A stretch of DNA of 64,000 bases from Azohydromonas lata NBRC 102462 (GTDB lineage: Bacteria > Pseudomonadota > Gammaproteobacteria > Burkholderiales > Burkholderiaceae_C): NCBI RefSeq assembly GCF_001571085.1, contig NZ_BCTC01000011.1, positions 1-64,000 of the forward strand, given 5' to 3'. A program made the position numbers and the translations under genes. Of this stretch, positions 8,300 to 16,578 are shown piece by piece; the first letter of the stretch is position 1; every line of letters begins with the position of its first letter. The notes beneath the pieces were generated by a model. That model had not been told where the DNA came from. It was given only the letters and a program-made list of their open reading frames with translations, and did no database searches.

Positions 8300-8340
8300 T
8301 GCATCGCAGCAAACACTTGCCGAACACTTGCCGCGATGCA
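8300..8340. promoter_or_regulatory. Inverted repeat enclosing a tandem 11-bp repeat, amn/minC spacer
   Basis: TGCATCGC (8300-8307) and GCGATGCA (8333-8340) form an 8-bp inverted repeat. Between them the 11-mer AACACTTGCCG occurs twice in perfect tandem (8312-8322, 8323-8333). This looks like an operator for a dimeric regulator in the divergent amn/minC promoter region, or a leader hairpin of amn. Confidence 0.5.
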
Positions 8341-8396
8341 AGCCCGGCGCCATGCCGGCCCGGTAAACTGCCGCCCTTTTAGGCTCGTTCCGCCCC

Positions 8397-9131
8397 ATGG
8401 CCGCTGTTTCCGCCGGAGTGACCTCTCCCTTCGATCTCAGGAGCGCTTCGCTGACGCTGCTGGCGCTGCTGCTCAAGACCACCGACCTGGAGCTGTTGAC
8501 GGCGGAGCTGACGCAGCGTCTGGCGGACACGCCTGAGCTTTTCAACCAGGAACCGGTCATGGTGGACCTGGCGGCCGTGCGCGACGACCCCAGTCCGCTG
8601 GACATGCACGCCCTGGTGGCGCTGCTGCGCCGCCACCGCATGCTGCCCGTGGCCGCGCGCGGCGGCAGCCCCGCGCAAATGGAAGCCGCCGCCGCCGCCG
8701 GTCTGGGCGACTCGCCGGATGCCGTCTCCATGGCGCCGCGCACGGAGAACGTGCGCGAGGTCGTGCGCGAAGTGGTCCGCGAAGTGCCCGTGGGCGGCAC
8801 GGCGCTGCTCGTCGACAAGCCTTTGCGCTCAGGCCAGCAGGTCTATTCCCGGGGCGGGGACCTGGTGGTGCTGGCGCAGGTCAACTGCGGCGCCGAAGTG
8901 ATTGCCGACGGCAGCGTGCACGTGTACGCGCCGCTGCGCGGCAAGGTGGTGGCCGGCGCCCGCGGAGACACCGCCGCGCGCATCTTCACCACCTGCCTGG
9001 AACCCGAGCTGATCTCGATCGCCGGTACCTACCGCACCGCCGAGAACCCCCTGCCGCCCGACGTGCTGGGCAAGCCTGCCATGGTGAGGCTGGAGGGGGA
9101 AAAGCTGGTGATCGAGCCGATCAAGATCTAG
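8397..9131 (+). CDS. minC: Septum site-determining protein MinC
   Basis: Inhibitor of FtsZ polymerisation that keeps division rings away from the poles, 244 aa. The N-terminal domain (about 1-110) is the FtsZ-binding SpoIIAA-like part. The linker carries the repetitive EVVREVVREV stretch. The C-terminal right-handed beta helix (about 140-244; SGQQVYSRGGDLVVLAQVN, GCEVIADG-like turns, RIFTTCLEPELISIAG) binds MinD. It is first in minC-minD-minE, all on the same strand with short gaps. The ATG at 8397 is the only reasonable start before the conserved FDLRSASLTLL. Confidence 0.96.
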   Translation: MAAVSAGVTSPFDLRSASLTLLALLLKTTDLELLTAELTQRLADTPELFNQEPVMVDLAAVRDDPSPLDMHALVALLRRHRMLPVAARGGSPAQMEAAAAAGLGDSPDAVSMAPRTENVREVVREVVREVPVGGTALLVDKPLRSGQQVYSRGGDLVVLAQVNCGAEVIADGSVHVYAPLRGKVVAGARGDTAARIFTTCLEPELISIAGTYRTAENPLPPDVLGKPAMVRLEGEKLVIEPIKI

Positions 9132-9149
9132 CGCCGCACGATGCGGCGC
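9131..9149 (+). other. Intercistronic hairpin between minC and minD
   Basis: GCGCCGC (9131-9137) pairs with GCGGCGC (9143-9149) across a 5-base loop, starting at the last base of the minC stop codon. No U-tract follows. It may tune the relative expression or stability of minC versus minDE mRNA. Confidence 0.45.
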
Positions 9150-9193
9150 CTGCAATGCACACCGAACCGAACAGCTGAAAGGATGTACCTGAG

Positions 9194-10009
9194 ATGGCCA
9201 GAATCGTCGTCGTGACCTCCGGCAAGGGCGGGGTCGGCAAGACCACGACCAGCGCGAGCTTCTCCACTGGCCTCGCCCTGCGCGGGCACAAAACGGCGGT
9301 GATCGATTTCGACGTTGGCCTGCGCAACCTGGACCTCATCATGGGTTGCGAGCGCCGCGTCGTGTATGACCTCATCAACGTGATCAACGGCGAGGCCAAC
9401 CTCAACCAGGCGCTGATCAAGGACAAGCACTGCGAAAACCTCTTCGTCCTGCCCGCCTCGCAGACGCGCGACAAGGACGCGCTGACCAAGGAAGGCGTGG
9501 AGCGCGTGCTGGCCGACCTGGCCGAGCAGGGGTTCGAGTACATCGTCTGCGACTCGCCCGCGGGCATCGAGAGCGGCGCCATGCTGGCCATGCACTTCGC
9601 CGACGAGGCGCTGGTGGTGACCAACCCCGAGGTGTCCTCGGTGCGCGACTCCGACCGCATCCTGGGCATGCTGGGCTCCAAGACGCGCCGCGCCATCGAG
9701 GGCGACACGGCCATCAAGGAGCACCTGCTCATCACCCGCTACAACCCGTTGCGCGTGGAAGACGGCCAGATGCTGTCGCTGCAGGACATTCAGGACATCC
9801 TTCGCATTGACCTGATCGGCGTGATCCCGGAGTCCGAAGTGGTGCTGCAGGCGTCCAACCAAGGCGTACCTGTCGTTCACATGAATGGCACGGACGTTGC
9901 CGAGGCGTACAAGGACGTGGTGGACCGCTTCCTCGGTGAGCAAAAGCCCATGCGCTTCACCGAAGCGGTCAAACCCGGCTTCTTTAAGCGACTCTTTGGC
10001 GGGAGGTAA
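9194..10009 (+). CDS. minD: Septum site-determining ATPase MinD
   Basis: Membrane-associated ParA/MinD-type ATPase that recruits MinC and is driven off the membrane by MinE. It is 271 aa, almost the same length as E. coli MinD. The deviant Walker A motif TSGKGGVGKTT is at residues 8-18, the switch/Walker B region IDFDVGLRNLD follows, and VTNPEVSSVRDSDRILG is a MinD signature. The C-terminal amphipathic membrane-targeting helix is present (PGFFKRLFGGR). Six bases separate its stop from minE. Confidence 0.97.
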   Translation: MARIVVVTSGKGGVGKTTTSASFSTGLALRGHKTAVIDFDVGLRNLDLIMGCERRVVYDLINVINGEANLNQALIKDKHCENLFVLPASQTRDKDALTKEGVERVLADLAEQGFEYIVCDSPAGIESGAMLAMHFADEALVVTNPEVSSVRDSDRILGMLGSKTRRAIEGDTAIKEHLLITRYNPLRVEDGQMLSLQDIQDILRIDLIGVIPESEVVLQASNQGVPVVHMNGTDVAEAYKDVVDRFLGEQKPMRFTEAVKPGFFKRLFGGR

Positions 10010-10015
10010 CGCGTC

Positions 10016-10276
10016 ATGAGCTTTCTGTCCTTCCTGTTGGGTGAGAAGAAGCGCTCGGCCAACGTTGCCAAAGAGCGCTTGCAGATCATCCTGGCGCACG
10101 AGCGCAACGGCCGCAGCCGCAGCCCCGACTACCTGCCGGCGCTGCAGCGCGAGCTGCTGGCCGTCATCACCAAGTACGTGTCCATCAGCTCTGATGACAT
10201 CAAGGTGCATCTGGAGCGGCAGGACAACCTGGAAGTGCTGGAAGTCAAGATCGAGTTGCCCGAGGCTGCGCGCTGA
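10016..10276 (+). CDS. minE: Cell division topological specificity factor MinE
   Basis: Drives MinD ATP hydrolysis and pole-to-pole oscillation, 86 aa. The N-terminal membrane/MinD-binding part begins [21 protein letters not shown]. The topological-specificity beta domain follows ([16 protein letters not shown] then [15 protein letters not shown]). It lies 6 bases after minD and is co-transcribed with it. A hairpin (10313-10337) follows before coaX. Confidence 0.96.
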   Translation: MSFLSFLLGEKKRSANVAKERLQIILAHERNGRSRSPDYLPALQRELLAVITKYVSISSDDIKVHLERQDNLEVLEVKIELPEAAR

Positions 10277-10312
10277 AGGCGTGCGGCCTGAGCCGCAGGC
10301 GGGTACGCGCGA

Positions 10313-10337
10313 GGCGTGCCATGCGTTGCGGCACGCC
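10313..10337 (+). terminator. Hairpin between minE and coaX, weak terminator candidate
   Basis: GGCGTGCC (10313-10320) and GGCACGCC (10330-10337) form an 8-bp stem with a 9-base loop. There is no U-run, so termination would be inefficient. Confidence 0.35.
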
Positions 10338-10388
10338 GTACTGACGCCGCGCAGCGGCATGCCCGTTTCACCCTGATACCCTGCCGCC

Positions 10389-11156
10389 ATGAGTTTTCTG
10401 GCCATAGACATAGGCAACACGCGGCTGAAATGGGCGCTGTACGCCGCACCACAGCCCGGCGCTGCCGTGCTGGCCCAGGGCGCGGCCTTTCTGGAAACCA
10501 TTGACGAGCTGGCCGATTCGCAGTGGCGCGGCCTGCAGCCCCCGCGCAGCATGCTGGGCTGCAACGTCGCCGGCGATGCCGTGCGCCGCCGCGTGGAGGA
10601 ACAGCTGGAGCTGTGGGACCTCACGCCGCGCTGGGCCGTCTCCAACGCGCGCGACGGTGGCGTGCGCAACGGCTACGACCATCCCGGCCGCCTGGGTGCC
10701 GACCGCTGGGTGGCGCTCATAGGCGCATGGGCCCATGCGCAGGCACGCGGCGTGGACGGGCCGGTGCTGGTGGTGATGGTGGGCACGGCCGTGACGGTGG
10801 ACGCGCTGGACGGCGAGGGCCGCTTCCTGGGCGGCCTCATCCTGCCCGGCCACGGCATCATGCTGCGCGCGCTGGAAAGCGGCACGGCCGGGCTGCACGT
10901 GCCCACGGGCGAGGTGCGCGACTTCCCCACCAACACCTCGGACGCCCTCACCAGCGGCGGCACCTTCGCCATCACCGGCGCCATCGAGCACATGCACCGG
11001 CGGCTGCAGCGCCACTGCGGCCGCTCACCCATCATGCTCATGACGGGCGGCGCGGGCTGGAAGGTGGCGCCCTACCTGGACATCCAGCACGAGCTGGTGG
11101 ACTCGCTCATCTTCGACGGGCTGCTGGCGTTGCAGGCGCACCGGCTGGCGCTGTAA
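10389..11156 (+). CDS. coaX: Type III pantothenate kinase
   Basis: Phosphorylates pantothenate in the first step of coenzyme A synthesis; cytosolic, 255 aa. The ASKHA-fold phosphate-binding motif [11 protein letters not shown] is at residues 6-16, the pantothenate-site GADRW-type motif ([13 protein letters not shown]) is near residue 100, and [11 protein letters not shown] plus [15 protein letters not shown] complete the family pattern. A second Gly-rich ATP-site motif (MLMTGGAGW) is near the C terminus. It is likely expressed from its own weak promoter or by readthrough from minCDE. It is convergent with the DUF427 gene. Confidence 0.93.
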   Translation: MSFLAIDIGNTRLKWALYAAPQPGAAVLAQGAAFLETIDELADSQWRGLQPPRSMLGCNVAGDAVRRRVEEQLELWDLTPRWAVSNARDGGVRNGYDHPGRLGADRWVALIGAWAHAQARGVDGPVLVVMVGTAVTVDALDGEGRFLGGLILPGHGIMLRALESGTAGLHVPTGEVRDFPTNTSDALTSGGTFAITGAIEHMHRRLQRHCGRSPIMLMTGGAGWKVAPYLDIQHELVDSLIFDGLLALQAHRLAL

Positions 11157-11184
11157 GCCGCCACGCCATCCGTCCTGGCGATGA

Positions 11185-11205
11185 GGCCCCGCGCAGGGGC
11201 CCCAT
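11185..11205. terminator. Terminator hairpin between coaX and the DUF427 gene
   Basis: GGCCCC (11185-11190), a 5-base loop GCGCA, then GGGGCC (11196-11201), followed on the plus strand by CCATTTCGCTT. It sits between two convergent genes. Moderate stem, short T-rich tail. Confidence 0.5.
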
Positions 11206-11210
11206 TTCGC

Positions 11211-11492
11211 TTACTCGGTGACCTTCACGCCCTTCCAGAAGGCGATGCGGCCCTTGATCTCGGCCGCGGCTTCGCTGGGCTCGGGGTAGTACCAGGCGGC
11301 CTCGGGGTTGAGGTCGCCGTTGACCAGCAGCGACCAGTAGTGCGCCTGGCCCTTCCACGGGCAGCTCGTCCTGTGGTTGCTGCTCACGAGGTACTCGCGC
11401 TTGACGGCGCTCTCGGGGAAGTAGTGGTTGCCTTCCACCAGCACGGTGTCGTCGCTCTCGGCGATCACGGTGCCGTTCCAGGTTGCTTTCAT
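11211..11492 (-). CDS. DUF427 domain protein
   Basis: A 93-residue protein of the DUF427 family, a small beta-barrel of unknown function. Typical features are the opening KATWNGTVIAESDDTVLVEGNHYFP, the central SNHRTSCPWKGQAHYWSL with a conserved Cys-Pro-Trp-Lys-Gly, and AAWYYPEPSEAAAEIKGRIAFWKGV at the end. DUF427 proteins are often found near oxidoreductases; here it lies 56 bases downstream of the EgtB-like gene on the same strand, so the two may be co-transcribed. No biochemical role can be assigned. Confidence 0.85.
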   Translation of the reverse strand: MKATWNGTVIAESDDTVLVEGNHYFPESAVKREYLVSSNHRTSCPWKGQAHYWSLLVNGDLNPEAAWYYPEPSEAAAEIKGRIAFWKGVKVTE

Positions 11493-11548
11493 GGCTGTGC
11501 GTCTTTCGTCGTTGCAAGGTCGCCGGCTGCAGGCGCGGCGCGGGGAGG

Positions 11549-12835
11549 TCAGGCGCCGTCGCGTGCCAGGCGCAGACCGCTGAATTGCCAGCGCGCCGCC
11601 GCCGGGAAGAAGTTGCGATAGCTCGCCCGCACATGGCCGGCCGGGCTGGCGCAACTGCCGCCGCGCAGCACGCTTTGCGCGACCATGAACTTGCCGTTGT
11701 ACTCGCCCACGGCGCCGGCCAGCGGCCTGAAGCCCGGGTAGGGCTCGTAGGCCGAGCGTGTCCACTGCCACACGGCCGAATCCGCCTGCAGCAGCCCGGG
11801 ACCGTCGGTGATTGGGGCGGGGTGCAGGTGGTCCGCCAGCGCCTTGGGCGCGGTGGTGGCGGACGGCGGCGGCGCCTGCGCGGCCACGGCGGCCTCCCAT
11901 TCCGCCTCGGTGGGCAGCCGCGCGCCCGCCCATTGGGCGTAGGCCGCGGCCTCGTAGAGGTTGACGTGGCACACCGGCTCGGCCGGCGCCACGGGGCGCT
12001 CGCCGCTCAAGGTGAACTGCGTCCAGGGCCCGCCCTCGCGCTCGGCGCGCCAGTACATGGGGGCCGTCGCGGCGTTGGCCTGCACCCAGGCCCAGCCGTC
12101 GCTGAGCCACAGCTCGGGTCGCCGGTAGCCGCCGTCGGCCATGAATTCCATGTAATCGCCGCAGCTCACCGGGCGATTGGCCAGCTCAAAGGGCTGCAGC
12201 CAGACGCGGTGGCGCGGCGTCTCGTTGTCGAAGGCGAAGCCGTCGCCCTGGTGGCCGATGTCCACCAGGGCGCCGTCAAAGCCCAGCCAGCGCAGCGGCG
12301 GCGTGGCGGCGGTGGCCACGCCGGCCCCGCGTGCCGCATCGCCCGCCAGATACGCCGGCTGCAGCGGGTTGAGCGACAGCAGGTGCTTCACGTCCGTGAC
12401 GATCAGCTCCTGGTGCTGCTGCTCGTGCTGCAGGCCCAGCTCGATGAGCGCCGCCGCGCTTCGCAGCGCCGCCTCGTCGCCGGCTTCCACGAACTCGCAC
12501 AGCGCCGCGTCCACGTGGCGCCGGTAGTCCAGCACCTCCGACAGCGCCGGCCGCGACAACATGCCGCGCTGCGGGCGCGGGTGGCGGGGGCCCAGCGCCT
12601 CGTAGTAGGAGTTGAAGAGAAAGCCGAAGCGCTCGTTGAAAGCGCGGTAGCCGGCGGCGTTGGGCGCAAGCACCAGCGTTTCGAAGAACCAGCTCGTGTG
12701 CGCCAGGTGCCACTTGACGGGGCTGGCGTCCGGCATGGACTGCAGTGCGCAGTCCTCGGCCGACAAGGGTTCGGACAAAGCCAGGCTGTGCGCGCGCACC
12801 GCCTGCAGGCGGCGCAGCAGGCGAGGGCGGTCCAT
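11549..12835 (-). CDS. egtB: EgtB-like sulfoxide synthase (DinB + formylglycine-enzyme fold)
   Basis: Non-heme iron enzyme related to EgtB, which joins a sulfur donor to hercynine in ergothioneine synthesis; 428 aa. The N-terminal DinB-like bundle supplies the iron ligands: HLAHTSWF near residues 43-50 and the HEQQHQE (HxxxHxE) motif near residue 140. The C-terminal FGE-sulfatase domain follows (VCHVNLYEAAAYAQWAGARLPTEAEWE; VLRGGSCASPAGHVRASYRNFFPAAARWQFSGLRLA). ATG 12835 (MDRPRLLRR) is favoured; in-frame codons to 12961 precede a GC-rich region without homology. The hercynine-forming methyltransferase EgtD is not adjacent, so the pathway assignment is an inference from family only. Confidence 0.8.
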   Translation of the reverse strand: MDRPRLLRRLQAVRAHSLALSEPLSAEDCALQSMPDASPVKWHLAHTSWFFETLVLAPNAAGYRAFNERFGFLFNSYYEALGPRHPRPQRGMLSRPALSEVLDYRRHVDAALCEFVEAGDEAALRSAAALIELGLQHEQQHQELIVTDVKHLLSLNPLQPAYLAGDAARGAGVATAATPPLRWLGFDGALVDIGHQGDGFAFDNETPRHRVWLQPFELANRPVSCGDYMEFMADGGYRRPELWLSDGWAWVQANAATAPMYWRAEREGGPWTQFTLSGERPVAPAEPVCHVNLYEAAAYAQWAGARLPTEAEWEAAVAAQAPPPSATTAPKALADHLHPAPITDGPGLLQADSAVWQWTRSAYEPYPGFRPLAGAVGEYNGKFMVAQSVLRGGSCASPAGHVRASYRNFFPAAARWQFSGLRLARDGA

Positions 12836-12949
12836 CGTGCGGAGGTCCTTTCGCTGCGGGAATGGGAGGCGGCACCGGCAAGAGGCGCCGCGCGTCGCGC
12901 CGGCTGTCGGCAAGCGGGCGGCCCGGCCAGGCACCGCCGCCGCTTGCCG

Positions 12950-12995
12950 CAGGATTTTCAAATGCTGTTTGAAAAAACCTGCGAGGATCTCCTCG
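12950..12995 (-). terminator. Double hairpin terminator after hslU
   Basis: On the minus strand a CGAGGA-GA-TCCTCG hairpin (12982-12995) is followed by CAGG and a run of six T. It then merges into a second, AT-rich inverted repeat with arms TTTTCAAA/TTTGAAAA (12955-12975) flanked by GCAGG/CCTGC. The first hairpin plus T-run is a good intrinsic terminator for hslVU. Confidence 0.7.
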
Positions 12996-13031
12996 GTTTT
13001 CGAGGGAATCCCGGCTCGCTCCGTCAGGGCG

Positions 13032-14369
13032 TCAGAGGATGAAGCGCGACAAATCCTCGTTGCGCGAGAGCTCGCCGAGCTTGGCGTCCACGGCGGCGGC
13101 GTCCAGGCTCACGGTCTGGCCGGAGAGATTGGGCGCGTCGAAACTGACCTCGTCCAGCAGCCGCTCCATCACCGTGGCCAGGCGGCGCGCGCCGATGTTC
13201 TCGGTGCGCTCGTTCACGTCGTAGGCGATCTGCGCCAGGCGCCGGATGCCTTCCGGCGTGATCTCCAGCGTCACGCCCTCGGTGGCCAGCAGCGCCTGGT
13301 ACTGTTTGACGAGGCTGGCATGGGTGGACTTCAGGATGGACTCGAAGTCGTCCACCGACAGCGAGCCCAGCTCCACGCGGATCGGAAAGCGCCCCTGCAG
13401 CTCCGGAATCAGGTCGCTGGGCTTGGCGAGATGAAAAGCGCCGGAGGCGATGAAGAGGATGTGGTCGGTGCGCACCATGCCGTACTTGGTGTTGACGGTG
13501 GTGCCCTCGACCAGCGGCAGCAGGTCGCGCTGCACGCCCTGGCGCGAGACGTCGGCGCCGCGCGACTCGCCGCTGCCGGCGACCTTGTCGATCTCGTCGA
13601 TGAAGACGATGCCGTTGCCCTCGGCATTGGCCACGGCCGCGGTCTTGATCTCGTCCTCGTTGACCAGCTTGGCCGCCTCCTCCTCCACCACCAGCTTCAA
13701 GGCCTCGGCGATCTTGAGCTTGCGGGTGTGGCGCTTGGCCTGGCCGAACTGGGAGAACAGGCCCTTGAGCTGCTCGGCCATCTCCTCCATGCCCTGCGGG
13801 CCCAGGATTTCCAGGGCGGGGCGGTGGTCGGCGACCTCGATCTCGATTTCCTTGTCGTCCAGCGCGCCCTCGCGCAGCCGCTTGCGCATGCCCTGGCGGG
13901 CGGCGTTGTCGGCCGGCGGCTCGTGGGTGGCCAGGCCAAAGCCCGCGGCGCGGGGCGGCGGGACGAGGATGTCGAGCACGCGCTCCTCGGCGGCGTCCTC
14001 GGCCTGGGTGCGCTTGGTGCGGATCTGGCGCTCGCGCTCCTGCTTGACGGCCACGTCCACGAGGTCACGGACGATGGTGTCCACGTCCTTGCCGACGTAG
14101 CCCACCTCGGTGAACTTGGTGGCCTCGACCTTGATGAAGGGCGCGTCGGCCAGCCGCGCCAGGCGCCGGGCGATCTCGGTCTTGCCCACGCCGGTTGGGC
14201 CGATCATCAGGATGTTCTTGGGCGTGATCTCGGTGCGCAGCTTCTCGTCCACCTGCTGGCGACGCCAGCGGTTGCGCAGCGCGATGGCCACCATGCGCTT
14301 GGCCTGGGCCTGGCCGACGATGTGGCGGTCGAGCTCGGAGACGATTTCCTGGGGGGTCATGGCGCTCAT
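13032..14369 (-). CDS. hslU: ATP-dependent protease ATPase subunit HslU
   Basis: AAA+ unfoldase that feeds substrates to the HslV peptidase; hexameric, cytosolic, 445 aa (443 from the second ATG). It has N-terminal [27 protein letters not shown], Walker [10 protein letters not shown] near residue 60, the intermediate I domain (roughly 110-240), Walker [10 protein letters not shown], sensor motifs in [11 protein letters not shown] and the C-terminal tail SRFIL, which inserts into HslV to activate it. The start is either ATG 14369 or ATG 14360; both give a normal protein. It is 59 bases downstream of hslV. This is a heat-shock operon in other bacteria; I see no obvious sigma-32 promoter here. 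Confidence 0.96.
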   Translation of the reverse strand: MSAMTPQEIVSELDRHIVGQAQAKRMVAIALRNRWRRQQVDEKLRTEITPKNILMIGPTGVGKTEIARRLARLADAPFIKVEATKFTEVGYVGKDVDTIVRDLVDVAVKQERERQIRTKRTQAEDAAEERVLDILVPPPRAAGFGLATHEPPADNAARQGMRKRLREGALDDKEIEIEVADHRPALEILGPQGMEEMAEQLKGLFSQFGQAKRHTRKLKIAEALKLVVEEEAAKLVNEDEIKTAAVANAEGNGIVFIDEIDKVAGSGESRGADVSRQGVQRDLLPLVEGTTVNTKYGMVRTDHILFIASGAFHLAKPSDLIPELQGRFPIRVELGSLSVDDFESILKSTHASLVKQYQALLATEGVTLEITPEGIRRLAQIAYDVNERTENIGARRLATVMERLLDEVSFDAPNLSGQTVSLDAAAVDAKLGELSRNEDLSRFIL

Positions 14370-14428
14370 GGCGTGCCTTGGGAAAAAGTTGGGAACAACG
14401 GTGTGTGTGCAACCCGCTGGGCCGCGGC

Positions 14429-14971
14429 TCAGGCGCCGCCCAGGGTTTCGATGGTGTGGTTCTGGTTGGTGTAGATGCAGAGGTCGCCGGCGATGGTGAG
14501 CGACTGCTTGACGATCTCGGCGGGCGACATCTCGGTGTGCTGTGCCAGCGCGCGGGCCGCGGCCTGCGCATACGCTCCGCCGGAGCCGATGGCGATGATG
14601 CCGTGCTCGGGCTCCAGCACGTCGCCGTTGCCGGTGATGATGAGCGAGGCGTCCTTGTCCGCCACGGCCAGCATGGCCTCCAGGCGGCGCAGCACGCGGT
14701 CGGTGCGCCAGTCCTTGGTCAGCTCGACGGCCGCGCGCACCAGGTGGCCCTGGTGCTTTTCCAGCTTGCCCTCGAAGCGCTCGAACAGCGTGAAGGCGTC
14801 GGCCGTGGCGCCGGCGAAGCCGGCCAGGACCTGGTCGCGGTAGAGCCGGCGCACCTTGCGGGCGCTGGACTTGACGACGATGTGGCCCAGCGTCACCTGG
14901 CCGTCGCCGCCCAGGGCGACGAGCGGGCCGCGGCGCACGCTGACGATGGTGGTGCCGTGAAAGGGTTCCAT
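14429..14971 (-). CDS. hslV: ATP-dependent protease peptidase subunit HslV
   Basis: Threonine peptidase of the HslVU protease, a bacterial proteasome-like particle; 180 aa before processing. The protein begins [15 protein letters not shown]. Cleavage after Gly6 would expose catalytic Thr7, so this homologue has a short propeptide rather than the single Met removed in E. coli. Conserved stretches are [40 protein letters not shown] and [15 protein letters not shown]. Start ATG 14971 was chosen because it gives this propeptide. First gene of hslVU. Confidence 0.96.
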   Translation of the reverse strand: MEPFHGTTIVSVRRGPLVALGGDGQVTLGHIVVKSSARKVRRLYRDQVLAGFAGATADAFTLFERFEGKLEKHQGHLVRAAVELTKDWRTDRVLRRLEAMLAVADKDASLIITGNGDVLEPEHGIIAIGSGGAYAQAAARALAQHTEMSPAEIVKQSLTIAGDLCIYTNQNHTIETLGGA

Positions 14972-15037
14972 GGGGTCTTGCCTTGAGCGGCGGGGTGCCG
15001 CGAAAAACACCGTACGACTTCAGCCGGACGGCAGGGT

Positions 15038-16552
15038 TCAGGTGTTGTGCACGCGCACGCGGGCGTGCTCGGTGATGCCCATCGCGCCCAACAGCAGCGC
15101 GACGAGCCGGTGGGCGTCCGAGAAGCCCAGGCTGCGGTCCTCCTGGCGCCGCGCCTGCACCCATTTGAGCAGGTCGCCCGCGGCGTTGAAGTCCACGCGC
15201 ACCAGCCGTGCGCAGCGCACGTCCACGCGCGTGGCGTTGCCCACTTGCTGCTGCAGCCGCCTCAGGGTCGGTCCGATGTCGCCCACCAGTTGCCCGGCGA
15301 GCTCGACCTCGGCCACGGCGTCGGCCCCTTCAGGCAGCAGCGAGTCCGGCACCATCACGTCCAGCGGCAACAGCGAGGAGGCGGGCGTGCTCACGCTGGC
15401 GCCGCCGCCGTCGCGGGTCAGGCGCACGCGGCACAGCGGCTCCTCCCAGGCCGGGGGCGAGATCTCGTAGGTGATGCAGTAGTCGATGGCGGCCTCGTCG
15501 AAGGCCTGGGCGCGGTGCAGCAGCCGCAGCGCCTGCAGCCGCAGCAGCCACAGCGCGGGGTCGGTGTCGCGCACGCCGGCGGGCGTGGCCTCGCGCAGGC
15601 GCTGCAGCAGTGTTTCGCTGCCCAGCCAGTACAGCTCCATGGACTGGCGCGCCCAATGCTGCAGCAGCGGCGCCAGCCGCGTGGGCGCGTCGGCCAGCAC
15701 GTGCTGCAAGCCGGACCAGTCCATGGTCCAGGGCTGCGCGGTCTGCTTGGCGTAGTCCTGCAGCCGCTGCACGGCCGCGGCGTCCAGCACGGCCGGGCAG
15801 GTCCAGCCCTGGCCGGGGCGCGCGGGCGTGGTGGTGAGCGGGGGCATCTGCGCCAGGCGCTGCGGCAGCGAGAACCACTGCGGCGGCGAGCGGTGGAAGC
15901 GCCGCGCGAACTCGGCGGCCAGGGTCTCGAAGGCGGCCTGCGCGCCGGTGGCGCGGTAGAGGTCCAGCCGCACCAGCCAGGTGTCGGCATGGTGGGCGCG
16001 CACGCCCTCGGGGCTGGTCAGGTCGGCCAGGAGCTGCTCGCAGCGGACGAACTCGCCGTTGGCGAAGGCGATGACGGCCTCGTCCAGCAGCGGGTCCTGC
16101 GCCACCTCGCTGCTGGAGGCGCAGGCGGCGCTGGGCGGAATGGGGTCCAGCGTGAGGGGGCGGGGCAGCGGGCGATCCAGCAGGCGGCTGGCCGGCGTGG
16201 CGTCGCCCACCATCTGCTGCTCTATGGCGTCTATCTTGGCCTTGACGCAAGTGTCGGTGGGCAGGGCACCGGGGGTGGTGTCGGCGCTGCGAGGCTCGGT
16301 GTCCAGGTGCAGCGCTTCCAGCGCCGCGGGGCTGGCCACGCCGTCGCGGCGCAGCTTGCGCAGCATGTCGAACTCGCGCTTGCGCACGAAGTCGTTGCGG
16401 CGCTTGCGCTCGATCATGGCCTTGAGCTCGGAGCGCTCCAGGCCCAGCAGGGTGCTGTCCACCGCGGGGCCCTCGGCCTCGGCGCCGGAGGCGGCGGCAA
16501 AGCGGGCCGCCACCTTGCGCAGGAAGCTTGCGCCTTCCTTGGGGTCGGCCAT
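15038..16552 (-). CDS. STAS-domain protein of unknown function
   Basis: A 504-aa cytosolic protein without signal peptide or membrane segments. The N-terminal ~100 residues are charged and helical ([23 protein letters not shown]). The middle (about 190-400) looks like helical repeats that score and compare quantities ([24 protein letters not shown]). The last ~100 residues ([22 protein letters not shown] through DLLKWV) resemble a STAS/MlaB-type domain. I cannot assign a reaction. It sits between dksA and hslVU on the same strand, 26 bases after dksA, and is probably co-transcribed with dksA. Confidence 0.7.
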   Translation of the reverse strand: MADPKEGASFLRKVAARFAAASGAEAEGPAVDSTLLGLERSELKAMIERKRRNDFVRKREFDMLRKLRRDGVASPAALEALHLDTEPRSADTTPGALPTDTCVKAKIDAIEQQMVGDATPASRLLDRPLPRPLTLDPIPPSAACASSSEVAQDPLLDEAVIAFANGEFVRCEQLLADLTSPEGVRAHHADTWLVRLDLYRATGAQAAFETLAAEFARRFHRSPPQWFSLPQRLAQMPPLTTTPARPGQGWTCPAVLDAAAVQRLQDYAKQTAQPWTMDWSGLQHVLADAPTRLAPLLQHWARQSMELYWLGSETLLQRLREATPAGVRDTDPALWLLRLQALRLLHRAQAFDEAAIDYCITYEISPPAWEEPLCRVRLTRDGGGASVSTPASSLLPLDVMVPDSLLPEGADAVAEVELAGQLVGDIGPTLRRLQQQVGNATRVDVRCARLVRVDFNAAGDLLKWVQARRQEDRSLGFSDAHRLVALLLGAMGITEHARVRVHNT

Positions 16553-16578
16553 GGGCTGCGGCGGGCGGCGGCGCTGCT

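Noticed and set aside
8300-8340. Pho box upstream of amn
   Set aside because: The 11-bp tandem spacing is right, but the sequence does not match CTGTCAT-type half sites.
13032-15164. 710-aa continuous frame that would fuse a region upstream to HslU
   Set aside because: The first 265 residues are an out-of-frame reading of hslV; HslU starts at 14369 or 14360 and HslV is intact in its own frame.
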